From Faecalibacterium gallinarum (GTDB lineage Bacteria; Bacillota; Clostridia; Oscillospirales; Ruminococcaceae), in the NCBI RefSeq assembly GCF_022180365.1, contig NZ_BQKV01000098.1:124001-188000 (forward strand): 64,000 nucleotides of DNA, given 5' to 3'. Made by a program: the position numbers and the translations under genes. Below are positions 40,877-49,767 of this stretch, piece after piece. The notes under the pieces were generated by a model, which saw nothing but the letters and a program-made list of their open reading frames with translations, did no database searches and was not told where the DNA came from. Numbering within the stretch: the stretch's first letter is position 1; each line of letters begins with the position of its first letter.

Positions 40877-41326
40877 TCAGACCTGCCCTTTCCAGACCCG
40901 GGCCAAAATATCTTTGAGAACCAGCAGGGCGTCGGTGTCATTATACCCGTAAGTGACCCGCAGCTGGGTCAGCATCTCCCGCAGGGTGGGTGCATAGTCT
41001 TCGACCCGTACGGTCTTGTGGTATTCCGCCAGAACGGGGTACTTTTTGCTCCACACACGGTTCCAGTCGATTTTTTCCTGGGCCTGATCGCTGACGCTTT
41101 CAATCATCTGCCGGGCCTGCTGTTCGTCAAAGTTGTATTCGATCAGCTCATCCAGGGTCAGGTGGTAGAGCATGGCCAGCCCCTTGGACTGACGGATATC
41201 CGGCAGCGTCTCATCGGTCTCCCACTTGGAGATCGTCTGTCGGCTGACCCCTAATTTTCCTGCGACCTCTTCCTGCGAAAGGCCGCTCTGTTTTCTTGCG
41301 TTGTACAAGCTGCTTCCCAAACTCAT
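40877..41326 (-). CDS. XRE-family regulator, 149 aa
   Basis: Residues 4-62 are a Cro/C1 HTH (LSQEEVAGKLGVSRQTISKWETDETLPD). The remaining 85 residues are helical (ARQMIESVSDQAQEKIDW, YGYNDTDALLVLKDILARVWKG) with no recognised ligand domain. The ATG at 41326 has AAGGAGG upstream. Divergent from the DUF7000-like gene at 41473, which it may control. Confidence 0.88.
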   Translation of the reverse strand: MSLGSSLYNARKQSGLSQEEVAGKLGVSRQTISKWETDETLPDIRQSKGLAMLYHLTLDELIEYNFDEQQARQMIESVSDQAQEKIDWNRVWSKKYPVLAEYHKTVRVEDYAPTLREMLTQLRVTYGYNDTDALLVLKDILARVWKGQV

Positions 41327-41472
41327 GGAATTACCTCCTTGGCGTTGTTCTGGCTGCCAGTATAGCGTGTTTGCAGAGAAAAAGCCACCAATTTGCCTCG
41401 GCAATTTCGCCCGCTTTCTTAGCGAAGGGATAAATCCATGGAATACTGGGACAAATAGGGAGGAGAGATACC

Positions 41473-41967
41473 ATGGCAAAATCGGGGAAAATAGAAACGT
41501 GCCACCGGTTTGACGAAAGGCTTTTGGCTTGTTATCGGGAACTTTTACAGACCACCAACCTGCAAAAAGCATATCAGGAGTGGTTTCGCTGGTTCCGCTT
41601 TCTGCGAAATGAACTGGAAAGGCGAATGCCGGACTATCAATTTCAGGGAACCGTTGCAGAAAACGGGATGGAGTATGCCTATTTTCAATTTGCATCGGTG
41701 GAGTTAAAGGAAAAGGGACTTAAAATCGTTGTGGCATTCCTCCATAGAGATTTTAGTCTGGAAGTATGGCTTTCAGGCGTCAACCGCAAATCCCAGGCAC
41801 TCTGGGAGGAAAAATTGCGCTCAGCGGCCACGTCGTTTTCCTGCACCGCGGATCCCCTGCACACAGATTATATCCTGCGTGCCCCGATTCCGGTGAACTG
41901 GGCTGACGGAAATGCAGTTGTTGCAACCCTCGAACAGACGGTGGAGCGTCTGCTGAGCGAAATTTAA
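41473..41967 (+). CDS. DUF7000-like protein
   Basis: 164-residue cytoplasmic protein with the sequence order CYRELLQTTNLQKAYQEWF, MEYAYFQFASVELKEKGLKI, VVAFLHRDFSLEVWLSGVNRK, which fits my recollection of DUF7000. Function unknown. GGGAGGAG precedes the ATG. A divergent XRE regulator starts 146 nt upstream. Confidence 0.7.
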   Translation: MAKSGKIETCHRFDERLLACYRELLQTTNLQKAYQEWFRWFRFLRNELERRMPDYQFQGTVAENGMEYAYFQFASVELKEKGLKIVVAFLHRDFSLEVWLSGVNRKSQALWEEKLRSAATSFSCTADPLHTDYILRAPIPVNWADGNAVVATLEQTVERLLSEI

Positions 41968-42195
41968 AACCGACCGGTAACCCGTGGATGAAGACGATCC
42001 TGCGATTCGGTTTTGTCAAAATGCCAGGGAACGTCCGCTAAAGGGATGAGACAAGACCTGTTTTGACGGGTTTATTGTACATAAGCTTGATTTAAATTTA
42101 GAAATACGGCGGACATGAGCGGGGGCAAAATACCGCAGGTTCCCCTTTTTTGCGCATTTTTTTGGATAAGATGAAGGTTCATTAAGGAGGATTAA

Positions 42196-42207
42196 ATGAA
42201 AGAGTAA
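42196..42207 (+). CDS. Mini-ORF MKE with strong ribosome site
   Basis: AAGGAGGATTAA directly before ATG AAA GAG TAA. Could be a leader peptide or the stump of a decayed gene. Confidence 0.3.
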   Translation: MKE

Positions 42208-42496
42208 ATTATTTACTAAATTCGGCGGGATCAGGAGATAAACTGACATTCATAAAAACGATTCAGTAAATTTATATTATTGCATGGAAAAAACAGAAAA
42301 AATTCTGATGCAAAAATAGAAACCATAAAATTTTTTGAAGGATATTCTTTTATAAGGAATAATATCCCCCAATAATACCATGCAGTATTTGGCGGGATCA
42401 TACGTTTTGATTTATAATGAAAGATTAATGAATTGAAAAAATAAGTCAAAACATCGTTGCTTTCAGCCCGAAAATGCATTGAACTGGAGGATAAAA

Positions 42497-42538
42497 ATGT
42501 CGTTTTTAGGAATGTTTCCGGCAAGATGGGCAAATTAA
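42497..42538 (+). CDS. Mini-ORF of 13 codons in EPS leader
   Basis: GGAGGATAAAA then ATG and 12 further codons (MSFLGMFPARWAN) to TAA. Position after the putative promoter suggests a leader peptide; unproven. Confidence 0.35.
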   Translation: MSFLGMFPARWAN

Positions 42539-42813
42539 AAAAGAAAAATGGGACAATGTTTGCCATAATTGCAGAATAATAGACCGAAAGACAGTTTGGC
42601 CTTGCAGACCAAAGAAAAATGTGGTAATATACGCTATGTAACGTGTAAAAATATGGAAAACAATGCCCTCCTTGTCCTTTGGGAATCTGCCGCCGCGCAG
42701 GTTGGCTAATTCCTTACCGATGGAGCCGCCGCCAAGGGCCAGGGGTTTGTTTCGTTTAAGATACGGGCAATTTGGCCCGATCAAAGGATCGGAACAAAGG
42801 ATACCTTGAATTT

Positions 42814-43548
42814 ATGTGTGAAAAACAGGTTATAGATCTTCACTGTCATATTTTGCCTGGGATGGATGATGGAAGCCCGGATGTGGAAACGTCGCTGGCT
42901 TTGCTTCGCCGCCAGGCAAAACAGGAAGTAAACATTGCTTGCGCCACTTCTCACTACTACGCCTGGAAAGAAACCATTCCAGACTTTGTTGAGCGCAGAG
43001 GACAGGCTGCCGCGAAGCTGCGTCAGGCCGTGCAGCATGCCCCCGATCGAGAGACACTGCCCGGAATCTGCCTGGGTTCCGAGGTGGCCTTTTTTCCGGG
43101 AATCAGCAAATGCGATTACTTGGATCCGCTTTGTCTGGAACAGACCCGAACCTTGCTGTTGGAAATGCCTTTTTCCGACTGGAGCACCAAAGAGGTTGAA
43201 GAAGTGATCTCTCTGGTTCTGGATCGGGACTACCGAGTGGTTCTGGTTCATCCGGAGCGTTTTTGTTTCAGCGAGGGAAATCAGCGCCACCTGGAAAAAC
43301 TGACGAATCTTCACCTGGCGTTTCAAGTCAACGCAGATACTTTCTGCGCCTGGAAAACCCGCAAACGTGCGCTGGAGCTTTTGTCCATGGCTCGATACCC
43401 GCTTTTGGGGAGCGACTGCCATAACCTGACAACCAGAGCGCCGCATCTGGCCTCTGCCCGGAAAGTCATTGCCCGAAAACTTGGCAAATCCATGCTGGAC
43501 CAGGTTGATGCATGCGCTGCGGAGTGGTGCGGAGCAATAAGCCTTTAA
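42814..43548 (+). CDS. CpsB/YwqE-type tyrosine phosphatase (PHP)
   Basis: 244-residue PHP-domain phosphatase that removes phosphate from the CpsD-type tyrosine kinase. It opens IDLHCHILPGMDDG, the metal-binding signature, with TSHYY, GSEVAF, VLVHPERF and GSDCHN supplying further ligands. The ATG at 42814 is 12 nt after AAAGGA; an earlier in-frame TTG (42772) has no site. First gene of the exopolysaccharide assembly set, 39 nt before the LCP gene. Confidence 0.92.
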   Translation: MCEKQVIDLHCHILPGMDDGSPDVETSLALLRRQAKQEVNIACATSHYYAWKETIPDFVERRGQAAAKLRQAVQHAPDRETLPGICLGSEVAFFPGISKCDYLDPLCLEQTRTLLLEMPFSDWSTKEVEEVISLVLDRDYRVVLVHPERFCFSEGNQRHLEKLTNLHLAFQVNADTFCAWKTRKRALELLSMARYPLLGSDCHNLTTRAPHLASARKVIARKLGKSMLDQVDACAAEWCGAISL

Positions 43549-43587
43549 ACCATTAGAAAATATTTTGTACATAGAAAGGACTTGGAC

Positions 43588-44631
43588 TTGTCAAAACGAG
43601 AGCACCTGTCCCGCCACAAACACAGAAGAATCCATAAAAAAGATGCAATTAAGGCGGGGGTAATCTTTTGCGGGGCTGTTTTGCTGCTGGTTGTTGCAGC
43701 ATTCGGGATTCAGTCGTGGCAAGATTCACATTCCATTGTGGAAAATGCCGGCCAAGAGGTGGCGAATGCTACCGCTCAGGACGCGCCCCAACAGCAAATT
43801 GAATACGATGACGTCCTTTATCAAAGAAAGGACGCAGTTGAAGCCTATCTCTTTATGGGCATTGACGAATCAGGCCCAGTGCGTTCCAACAAGAGTTATG
43901 TCGGCGGCGGCCAGGCGGACTTCCAGCTTTTGTTGGTAGTGGATCATGAGTCTCAGACCTGGCAGCTGCTTCAGTTTAACCGGGACAGCATGGTGGAAGT
44001 GCCTGTTTTGGGCGTGCTGGGAACGGAGATTGGCACCGAATACCAGCAGCTGGCGTTGGCACACACCTATGGAGAAGGCCTTAAAGACAGCTGTATGAAC
44101 AATGTCACCGCCGTTTCCCGGATGTTGGGCAACCAGCCCATCGATGGATATATATCGCTGAATATGGATGCCGTCATGGTCCTCAATGATCTTGTGGGCG
44201 GTGTGACGGTGACCATTGAATCGGATTTCTCTGAGGTTGATCCGACCCTTGTGATGGGTGAGACCGTCACTTTGCAAGGGGAACAGGCTCTGCATTTTGT
44301 CCGTACCCGTAAAAATGTGGACGACGAAACCAACCTTGCCCGAATGAAGCGGCAAAGACAATATCTCTCGGCGCTGATTGAAAAAATGCTGAGCCAGGAT
44401 ACAGAAATCATTGTGGAAGGGTATGAAGCCGTCTGGGACTATATGGTCACAGATATGGGGAGCCGGACTCTGGTGGATCTGGCAGAACAGATCAAAGGGT
44501 ACGAGGAACTGGACACCCTTACAATTGACGGTGAAAACTACCTGGATTCACATGGATTCATGGCATACGACCTGGACGAGGACAGTCTACAGCAGACAAT
44601 TCTGAAACTGTTTTATCGCCCGGTATCCTAA
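43588..44631 (+). CDS. LCP-family glycopolymer transferase
   Basis: 347 residues: basic cytoplasmic tail, one membrane helix (AGVIFCGAVLLLVVAAFGI), then an extracellular LytR-CpsA-Psr domain with FMGIDES, LLLVVDHE, QFNRDSMVEVP and the RTRK..DDETNLARMKRQ block that binds the polyprenyl pyrophosphate. It transfers finished glycan to peptidoglycan. Starts at TTG 43588 by ribosome-site spacing (AGAAAGGA); TTG 43582 is possible. The gene abuts the Wzz-type gene. Confidence 0.9.
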   Translation: MSKREHLSRHKHRRIHKKDAIKAGVIFCGAVLLLVVAAFGIQSWQDSHSIVENAGQEVANATAQDAPQQQIEYDDVLYQRKDAVEAYLFMGIDESGPVRSNKSYVGGGQADFQLLLVVDHESQTWQLLQFNRDSMVEVPVLGVLGTEIGTEYQQLALAHTYGEGLKDSCMNNVTAVSRMLGNQPIDGYISLNMDAVMVLNDLVGGVTVTIESDFSEVDPTLVMGETVTLQGEQALHFVRTRKNVDDETNLARMKRQRQYLSALIEKMLSQDTEIIVEGYEAVWDYMVTDMGSRTLVDLAEQIKGYEELDTLTIDGENYLDSHGFMAYDLDEDSLQQTILKLFYRPVS

Positions 44632-44649
44632 ATGGGAAGGAATAACGCA

Positions 44650-45489
44650 ATGGAAACGCAAATGAATGCAGTGCTTGCTGCGGATCAGGCAAGAAAAGTG
44701 ATGATTCAGGACGGGGAAGAGGATACAATCGACCTGGTGGAGCTGTTCTACTTGTTCCTGGAGCACATATGGAAAATTCTTCTGTGTGTGGTCTTGGGCG
44801 GTTTTCTGGCGTTCCTCTATACCTTTTTCCTGGTCACACCGATGTACAAGTCTACCTCCAAGATTTACATTGTGTCTGCCTCCAATGACTCGCTGGTCAG
44901 CCTGGCAGATCTTCAGATCGGCAGCCAGTTGACGGCGGACTATCAGGCATTGATGACGGTTCGCCCCCTTCTGGAAGATGTAATCAAGAACCTTGATTTG
45001 GAGTATACGCCGGCGGAATTGGTGGAGGATGTGGTTACCATCAACAATCCTTCCGATACCCGTATTCTGGAGATCACGGCTGTCAGCGATGATCCGGAGG
45101 AAGCGGCTGCAATTGCCAATGAGCTTGCACAGCAGGCGGTAATTTATCTGCCTCGTATTATGGAGTGCGATACCCCGAATATCGCTGAAACAGCGGTTAT
45201 CCCCGAGAAGGCATACACCCCGAGTTACGTCCGCAATATCTTGATTGGGGCTTTCCTGGTCGCAGCGGCTTATTGCGGTGTTCTGGTAGTCCTCTTCCTG
45301 ATGGACGATAGCCTTTCCACTATGGAGGATATCGAAAAACGGTACAATGTTCAGGTCCTGGCAATGATCCCGGAGAGCGGAAAGTCCGGCGCCAAGGGTT
45401 ATGGCTATGGGTACGGATATGGATACCGCAATGCGCTGCAGCGTCAGGATAGAAATTCGGAGAAGAGAAAGAAGGTGGAGCAGGGGTGA
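44650..45489 (+). CDS. Wzz/CpsC chain-length regulator, kinase activator
   Basis: 279 residues: helix near 45-68, an extracellular domain (VTPMYKSTSKIYIVS...), and a second helix (IGAFLVAAAYCGVLVVLFLMDD) before a cytoplasmic tail. This is the polysaccharide co-polymerase layout of CpsC/CapA, which activates the separate tyrosine kinase. The tail contains a striking GYGYGYGYGYR run. GGAAGG precedes the ATG at 44650. Its stop overlaps the kinase start. Confidence 0.9.
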   Translation: METQMNAVLAADQARKVMIQDGEEDTIDLVELFYLFLEHIWKILLCVVLGGFLAFLYTFFLVTPMYKSTSKIYIVSASNDSLVSLADLQIGSQLTADYQALMTVRPLLEDVIKNLDLEYTPAELVEDVVTINNPSDTRILEITAVSDDPEEAAAIANELAQQAVIYLPRIMECDTPNIAETAVIPEKAYTPSYVRNILIGAFLVAAAYCGVLVVLFLMDDSLSTMEDIEKRYNVQVLAMIPESGKSGAKGYGYGYGYGYRNALQRQDRNSEKRKKVEQG

Positions 45490-46181
45490 ATACATTAGAG
45501 CTGAAAACGTTGCCGGAGCTGCCCTTTGATGTGACAGAGGCGCTGAACCAGCTGCGTGTTAACTTGGAGTTTTGTGGTAGTGAAGTAAAAACTATCATGA
45601 TTACCAGCAGTACCCCGAACGAAGGAAAAAGCTACGTTTCCCTGAACCTTTGGCGCGCGATCGCCAACATGGGCCATCGGGTGCTCTTGATCGATGCGGA
45701 TATCCGCAACTCGGAAATGCGGACCAAATATGGAATCCGCAGCAACTCGACGTTACATGGCATCACCCATTATCTTGCAGGGAAAATTGAGCTGGATGAC
45801 GCAATTTACAAAACCAATGTTGCCAACGGGTATATGATTCCCATGACGGTACCCGCAGCAAATCCGCCCATCCTTCTGAGCAATGGACGTTTGGGGAAAA
45901 TCATCGAAACTTGTCGGGATCAATTCGATTACATTCTGGTCGATACGCCGCCTCTTACGGTGGTGGCAGATGCAATGCAGATTGGCCCTTACTGCGATGG
46001 AACTGTTCTGGTTGTCCGGGGTGGTGTGACATCCCGCAAGCTTGTGGACCGATCCGTACAGATGGCTCAAAAAATTGGCATTCCTCTTTTGGGTGTGGTA
46101 TTGAATCGAGTCGAGTATAAGGTAAACAGCGGTGGCTATTATTACAAGCGCTACTATGGTTATGACAAGGACCATGCCTAA
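45486..46181 (+). CDS. CpsD/CapB-type tyrosine kinase
   Basis: 231-residue BY-kinase. Walker A STPNEGKSYVSLNL, Walker A' LLIDADIRNS and Walker B ILVDTPP are intact; the C-terminal tyrosine cluster YYYKRYYGYDK is the autophosphorylation tail. Regulates polymer length and export with CpsC and CpsB. GTG start overlapping the previous stop (GTGA). Confidence 0.94.
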   Translation: MNTLELKTLPELPFDVTEALNQLRVNLEFCGSEVKTIMITSSTPNEGKSYVSLNLWRAIANMGHRVLLIDADIRNSEMRTKYGIRSNSTLHGITHYLAGKIELDDAIYKTNVANGYMIPMTVPAANPPILLSNGRLGKIIETCRDQFDYILVDTPPLTVVADAMQIGPYCDGTVLVVRGGVTSRKLVDRSVQMAQKIGIPLLGVVLNRVEYKVNSGGYYYKRYYGYDKDHA

Positions 46182-46254
46182 GCTGTTTCGCTCCAACAAT
46201 GGTTTAGCAGCTTGAAAGGGCTGTTAAATAATTTTAAAGAAAGGAAGAAACCCT

Positions 46255-46830
46255 ATGAAAAACAAAATGAATGTGGTACTGTGCTTTGCGGCTACTGCTG
46301 CAATCATGGTGGCATCGGCAGTGTCTTCTTTCGCTGCCTTTGTCCCCAGTGTTTCGCAGAGCGTGCAGGCCGGTGCCGAGGTTGTCACCAGCACGGGTGA
46401 GGTTGTGAGCGTTGGTGTGGTTAGCTCCACCGCTTCCGTGGAGGAGTTTATGGCTTCTCCCAACCCCGCCGTTATGGTTGCGGCCTCCACCACTGACAAC
46501 GCAGTGTATCAGACTCTCCAGAAGGCTGCCAACACCGAAGAGCTGCTGGCTACCCTGGGTGTTGATGCAGTTGTCGAGGACGCCAACAGCTACCAGGCTG
46601 CTGGCATCTACGAGATCAACTACAACACTGCTGCTGTTGCTGTGGTTGGCGAGAATGGCGCGATCAGCGTCTCCATGGAGATGCCCGGCGTTTCCGCTGG
46701 CGATTCTGTCCTGGTGGTCTGCGTTGTGAACGGCAAGTCCACTGTGGTCAAGGCCACCGTCAATGCTGAGGGCAAGATCCAGTTCACTGCCCCGAACAAT
46801 GCGACCGTCATGATCATGAAGAAGGTCTAA
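46255..46830 (+). CDS. Secreted Ala/Val-rich protein
   Basis: 191 residues with a signal peptide ending at about SSFAA-28. The mature protein is very rich in Ala, Val, Thr and Ser, contains NYNTAAVAVVGENGAISVSM and ends with a beta-rich segment (STVVKATVNAEGKIQFTAPNN). No sortase motif or enzymatic signature. AAAGGAAG precedes the ATG; its codon use is strongly biased to common codons, suggesting high expression. Placed between CpsD and the priming transferase, it may be a surface or matrix protein. No family recognised. Confidence 0.75.
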   Translation: MKNKMNVVLCFAATAAIMVASAVSSFAAFVPSVSQSVQAGAEVVTSTGEVVSVGVVSSTASVEEFMASPNPAVMVAASTTDNAVYQTLQKAANTEELLATLGVDAVVEDANSYQAAGIYEINYNTAAVAVVGENGAISVSMEMPGVSAGDSVLVVCVVNGKSTVVKATVNAEGKIQFTAPNNATVMIMKKV

Positions 46831-46882
46831 GATCGTTTTTGACCGGCATTACAGAATCGGGCATAGGACAATCTCAAAAAGC

Positions 46883-46920
46883 GCCTGCCTTTGTTTTCTG
46901 AGCAAAGGCAGGCTGCTTTT
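46883..46920 (+). terminator. Terminator after secreted protein gene
   Basis: 11-bp stem GCCTGCCTTTG/CAAAGGCAGGC (46883-46893, 46903-46913) followed by TGCTTTTTT. Confidence 0.9.
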
Positions 46921-46949
46921 TTAAAGTGAATTTACGATGAGGGACTTTC

Positions 46950-47654
46950 ATGGAAAATTATTCTGAAGATCGAAACAGTCAAATGGGAAGTGTTGCGGCA
47001 ATACCCAAAGAGCAGCTGTTTGACTTAGAGGAAATCCGAAACCCTAAGTGGGGTTATTGGCTGGGGCGTAGGACGCAGGATATTGTTTTGTCGTGTATTG
47101 CTTTGATTGTTCTGCTTCCGTTCTTTGCCCTGATTTCCATTATTATCTGGATTGATAGTCCGGGGGCAAGCCCGATTTTCTCCCAGAATCGAGTGGGACG
47201 GGATGGGAAGATTTTTAAATTCTACAAATTCCGCTCGATGATTCCCAACGCGGAAGAAAAACTGAAGGAAGTGCTGGCGCAAAATGAGATGGACGGACCG
47301 GCCTTCAAAATGAAGAATGATCCCCGGATTACCCGGGTGGGACGCTTTATTCGCAAAACGGGCATCGACGAATTGCCGCAGTTGGTGAATGTTTTAAAAG
47401 GTGAAATGAGCCTTGTTGGTCCGCGTCCCGCTCTCCCGCGTGAGGTAGAGCAGTATACCGATTATCAACGTCAGAGACTTAACGTGACGCCTGGTCTGAC
47501 CTGCTACTGGCAGGTTCAGCCCAATCGAAACGAGCTGAGCTTTGATGAATGGATGGAACTGGACCTCAAGTACATAAGGGAACGCAGTTTCTGGGTGGAC
47601 TGGAAAATCATTTTTAAAACAGTTGTGACCATCTTTCGAATGTATGGGCAATAA
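46950..47654 (+). CDS. Priming sugar-phosphate transferase (WbaP/CpsE-like)
   Basis: 234-residue polyprenyl-phosphate sugar transferase. One membrane helix (IVLSCIALIVLLPFFALISIII) precedes the catalytic domain: SQNRVGRDGKIFKFYKFRSM, the KNDPRITRVGRFIRKTGIDELPQL block and MSLVGPRPALPREV. It starts glycan synthesis by adding the first sugar-phosphate to undecaprenyl phosphate. Glycosyltransferases, flippase and polymerase are not in the window. Confidence 0.95.
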   Translation: MENYSEDRNSQMGSVAAIPKEQLFDLEEIRNPKWGYWLGRRTQDIVLSCIALIVLLPFFALISIIIWIDSPGASPIFSQNRVGRDGKIFKFYKFRSMIPNAEEKLKEVLAQNEMDGPAFKMKNDPRITRVGRFIRKTGIDELPQLVNVLKGEMSLVGPRPALPREVEQYTDYQRQRLNVTPGLTCYWQVQPNRNELSFDEWMELDLKYIRERSFWVDWKIIFKTVVTIFRMYGQ

Positions 47655-47708
47655 ATCGGTATTGCCCCTGAATAAGCAAGTTTTAATAGGTCTGAATCAT
47701 CTCGACAC

Positions 47709-47755
47709 AAAACCTCCTATAGCGGCATAAAGCTGCTGCAGGAGGTTTTGTTTTA
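47709..47755 (+). terminator. Terminator after priming transferase gene
   Basis: Stem AAAACCTCCT/AGGAGGTTTT (47709-47718, 47740-47749) plus inner pairing, followed by GTTTT. The next 130 bp to the GH2 stop hold nothing I can identify. Confidence 0.85.
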
Positions 47756-47884
47756 TAAAGAGCTTGGCTAAAACACATTCGAACAATTTGGAGAGTGAAA
47801 TCATTTGAACGCAAGAACCGACTATCCGGCCTATGGGATTTCGAGCCAAACTCGATTGCCGAATGCCAAAGACCAACTTCGCTC

Positions 47885-49597
47885 TTACCGGCAGGCTTCC
47901 GTCAGCCGTTTGGCCATCGCGGCCATAGGCGCGGCGGCCAATTTACAGACCTTCCGGTCAGCGGTAAGCAATCCGTTTACCTCTTCTTCTACATCCGAAA
48001 GCTGGGTGTAAATTGCGGCACATAACCCCTGTTCCACCAGTGGGAGCACCCGCTGTTCGTAAAGGGTGAGCACAGCTGTCTCCAGTGCCTCAGGGGTTTT
48101 ACAGGCCCCGTAGCCGTAACTGCGGCCAGGGCATTGCAGGTGTCCTTTTACCGGCAAACAGATTCCGCCAAATTCTGTGAGTACCAGAGGTTTTTTCCCG
48201 ACCTTCAGTTTCCAGGGGCCGAAATAGATATGGCGGCTGTCCACGTCGGTTTCACCGCAGATAAACCACCCGGAGGTAGAATCAATGAAACGACTGTGAT
48301 CCAGGGCCCTCAGTTTTTTATAAACAGCGGAAGAATCAAACTGGCCCCAGCCCTCGTTAAAGATGGTCCAGTAGACAATGCAGGGGTGGTTTTTCAGAGT
48401 CGTCACCGTGGCTTCCATTCCAGCGAGAAAAGCGGCTCGGGTAACGGGATCCGGGTGTATGGTTTTGTCGCTTCTGCGGGTCCGAAAACCAAGATTGGGC
48501 AGAACTGTGTCCCGAAGAAAACTGTAGTCGCCATTGCTCACCATGTCCTGAAATACGGCCATGCCAAGACAGTCACAAGCGTAGTAGAAAAGGGGTGGTT
48601 CTACCTTAATATGCTTTCGCAGAGTGTTGAAGCCCAGGGCTTTCATTGCCCGGATGTCCTCCTCGTAAGCGGCAGGGGAGGCGGGGGTAAAGATTCCGTC
48701 GCTCCAGTAACCCTGATCCAGGACTCCATGGAAAAAGTAGGGCTTGCCATTGAGACAAAGGCGTTTATACTTGCCTATCTGTTTGATCTCCAGGGTGCGC
48801 AGAGCAAAGTAACTTTCTACCTGGTCTTCGCCTGCCTGAATGAGGATCGAGTAGAGAAACGGGCTTTCTGGGCTCCAGAGACGGGGCTGCGGCGGACGCA
48901 GAACGGCCCGGCCTTTTTCCAGAGGGACCGTAAAATTCCCCGAAGGATCGGCTACCGTCACCGTACCGAAAAGGCTCTCGTCTCCCACATCCAGTATCGC
49001 TTTTTCCAGGTCGCAGGCGAAGTCCAGCCGCTTTATGTACCGTTTCGGTACGCTTTCCAGCCAGACCGTCTGCCACAGGCCGGAAACGGGGGTGTACCAC
49101 ATTCCGCCGGGTTTTTCTACCTGTTTGCCGCAGGGCAGCACCCTGCCCCGCAGATCGTCCCTGGTCCGAAGGACCAGCTGGTTTTCGCCGGGCAGCACTG
49201 CAGCGGTGATGTCAAAGGTGGCTGCATCATAGCCGCCGGTGTGACCACCCAGGAACTGACCGTTTAAAAAACAGTCCACCTGCTGGTCTGCTCCGTCCAC
49301 GTGTAGCAGAATCTTCCCGCGGTTAAACTTGGCCGGGAGGGAGAAACTTCGATGATAAAATAGACGGCTGCCCTCAGGAAAATGTTTCCCTATGCCGGAG
49401 AGAACGCTCTCCGGACAAAAAGGTACCAGGATGTCCTGATTGTACCGGTCAGGCAGCTCGTCGCTTGGACTTACAGCAAACTGCCAGCGGCCGTTCAGAT
49501 TCAAAAAGCTGGCGCGCTGCAGCTGCGGCCGGGGATAATCTGGCCAGGGCAGGGTGGGCAGCGCCTCACCGGCGGCGGTGAACAGAGTCTCTTTCAT
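47885..49597 (-). CDS. GH2 glycoside hydrolase, beta-galactosidase-like
   Basis: 570 residues. Sugar-binding domain (1-170), immunoglobulin-like domain and TIM barrel. Acid/base Glu is in TIFNEGWGQ and the nucleophile in VLTEFGG. Unlike the first GH2, it lacks an N-x-K glucuronate motif, so a galactosidase, mannosidase or arabinopyranosidase activity is likelier; this cannot be decided. Intracellular, no signal peptide. AAAGGAG upstream of the ATG. Monocistronic. Confidence 0.88.
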   Translation of the reverse strand: MKETLFTAAGEALPTLPWPDYPRPQLQRASFLNLNGRWQFAVSPSDELPDRYNQDILVPFCPESVLSGIGKHFPEGSRLFYHRSFSLPAKFNRGKILLHVDGADQQVDCFLNGQFLGGHTGGYDAATFDITAAVLPGENQLVLRTRDDLRGRVLPCGKQVEKPGGMWYTPVSGLWQTVWLESVPKRYIKRLDFACDLEKAILDVGDESLFGTVTVADPSGNFTVPLEKGRAVLRPPQPRLWSPESPFLYSILIQAGEDQVESYFALRTLEIKQIGKYKRLCLNGKPYFFHGVLDQGYWSDGIFTPASPAAYEEDIRAMKALGFNTLRKHIKVEPPLFYYACDCLGMAVFQDMVSNGDYSFLRDTVLPNLGFRTRRSDKTIHPDPVTRAAFLAGMEATVTTLKNHPCIVYWTIFNEGWGQFDSSAVYKKLRALDHSRFIDSTSGWFICGETDVDSRHIYFGPWKLKVGKKPLVLTEFGGICLPVKGHLQCPGRSYGYGACKTPEALETAVLTLYEQRVLPLVEQGLCAAIYTQLSDVEEEVNGLLTADRKVCKLAAAPMAAMAKRLTEACR

Positions 49598-49767
49598 GAA
49601 AAACTCCTTTCAGGCAGGGGAATGGTCAATGGAATGCGGATGCTCTATGAGGTCTCTGTTCAGTATACACCACGGTTGCCACTCTGGTCAAACGACGGGG
49701 CGGAATATTCATCTTTATGTCAATGTGTGGCATATGGAGAAACTTTGCAATGAAACACAGGCGGAGT

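Larger units (their letters stand above)
41968..42813 (+). other. Long AT-rich non-coding stretch before EPS genes
   Basis: 846 bp without a convincing gene. From about 42040 to 42660 it is clearly AT-rich unlike its surroundings. It contains a possible promoter TTGGCG (42389-42394), 18 bp, TATAAT (42413-42418), and two very short ORFs with excellent ribosome sites (42196, 42497). A GC-richer patch (about 42660-42790) of unknown origin precedes the first gene. Probably a long regulatory leader, or acquired DNA. Confidence 0.6.

Noticed and set aside
42231-42566. 111-aa minus-strand frame in the AT-rich block
   Set aside because: Phe/Ser/Lys-rich composition expected from AT-rich non-coding DNA, no ribosome site.
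42690-42760. Possible c-di-GMP riboswitch before the exopolysaccharide genes
   Set aside because: Only the short TTACCGATGG resembles the 3' part of GEMM RNAs; the AGGGCAAACC core and the tetraloop/receptor are absent.
42506-42784. 92-aa minus-strand frame in the GC-rich patch before the CpsB gene
   Set aside because: Begins with a protein-like stretch (LALGGGSIGKELANLRGG) but has no ribosome site, runs into AT-rich non-coding DNA and overlaps the expected leader; at most a gene remnant.
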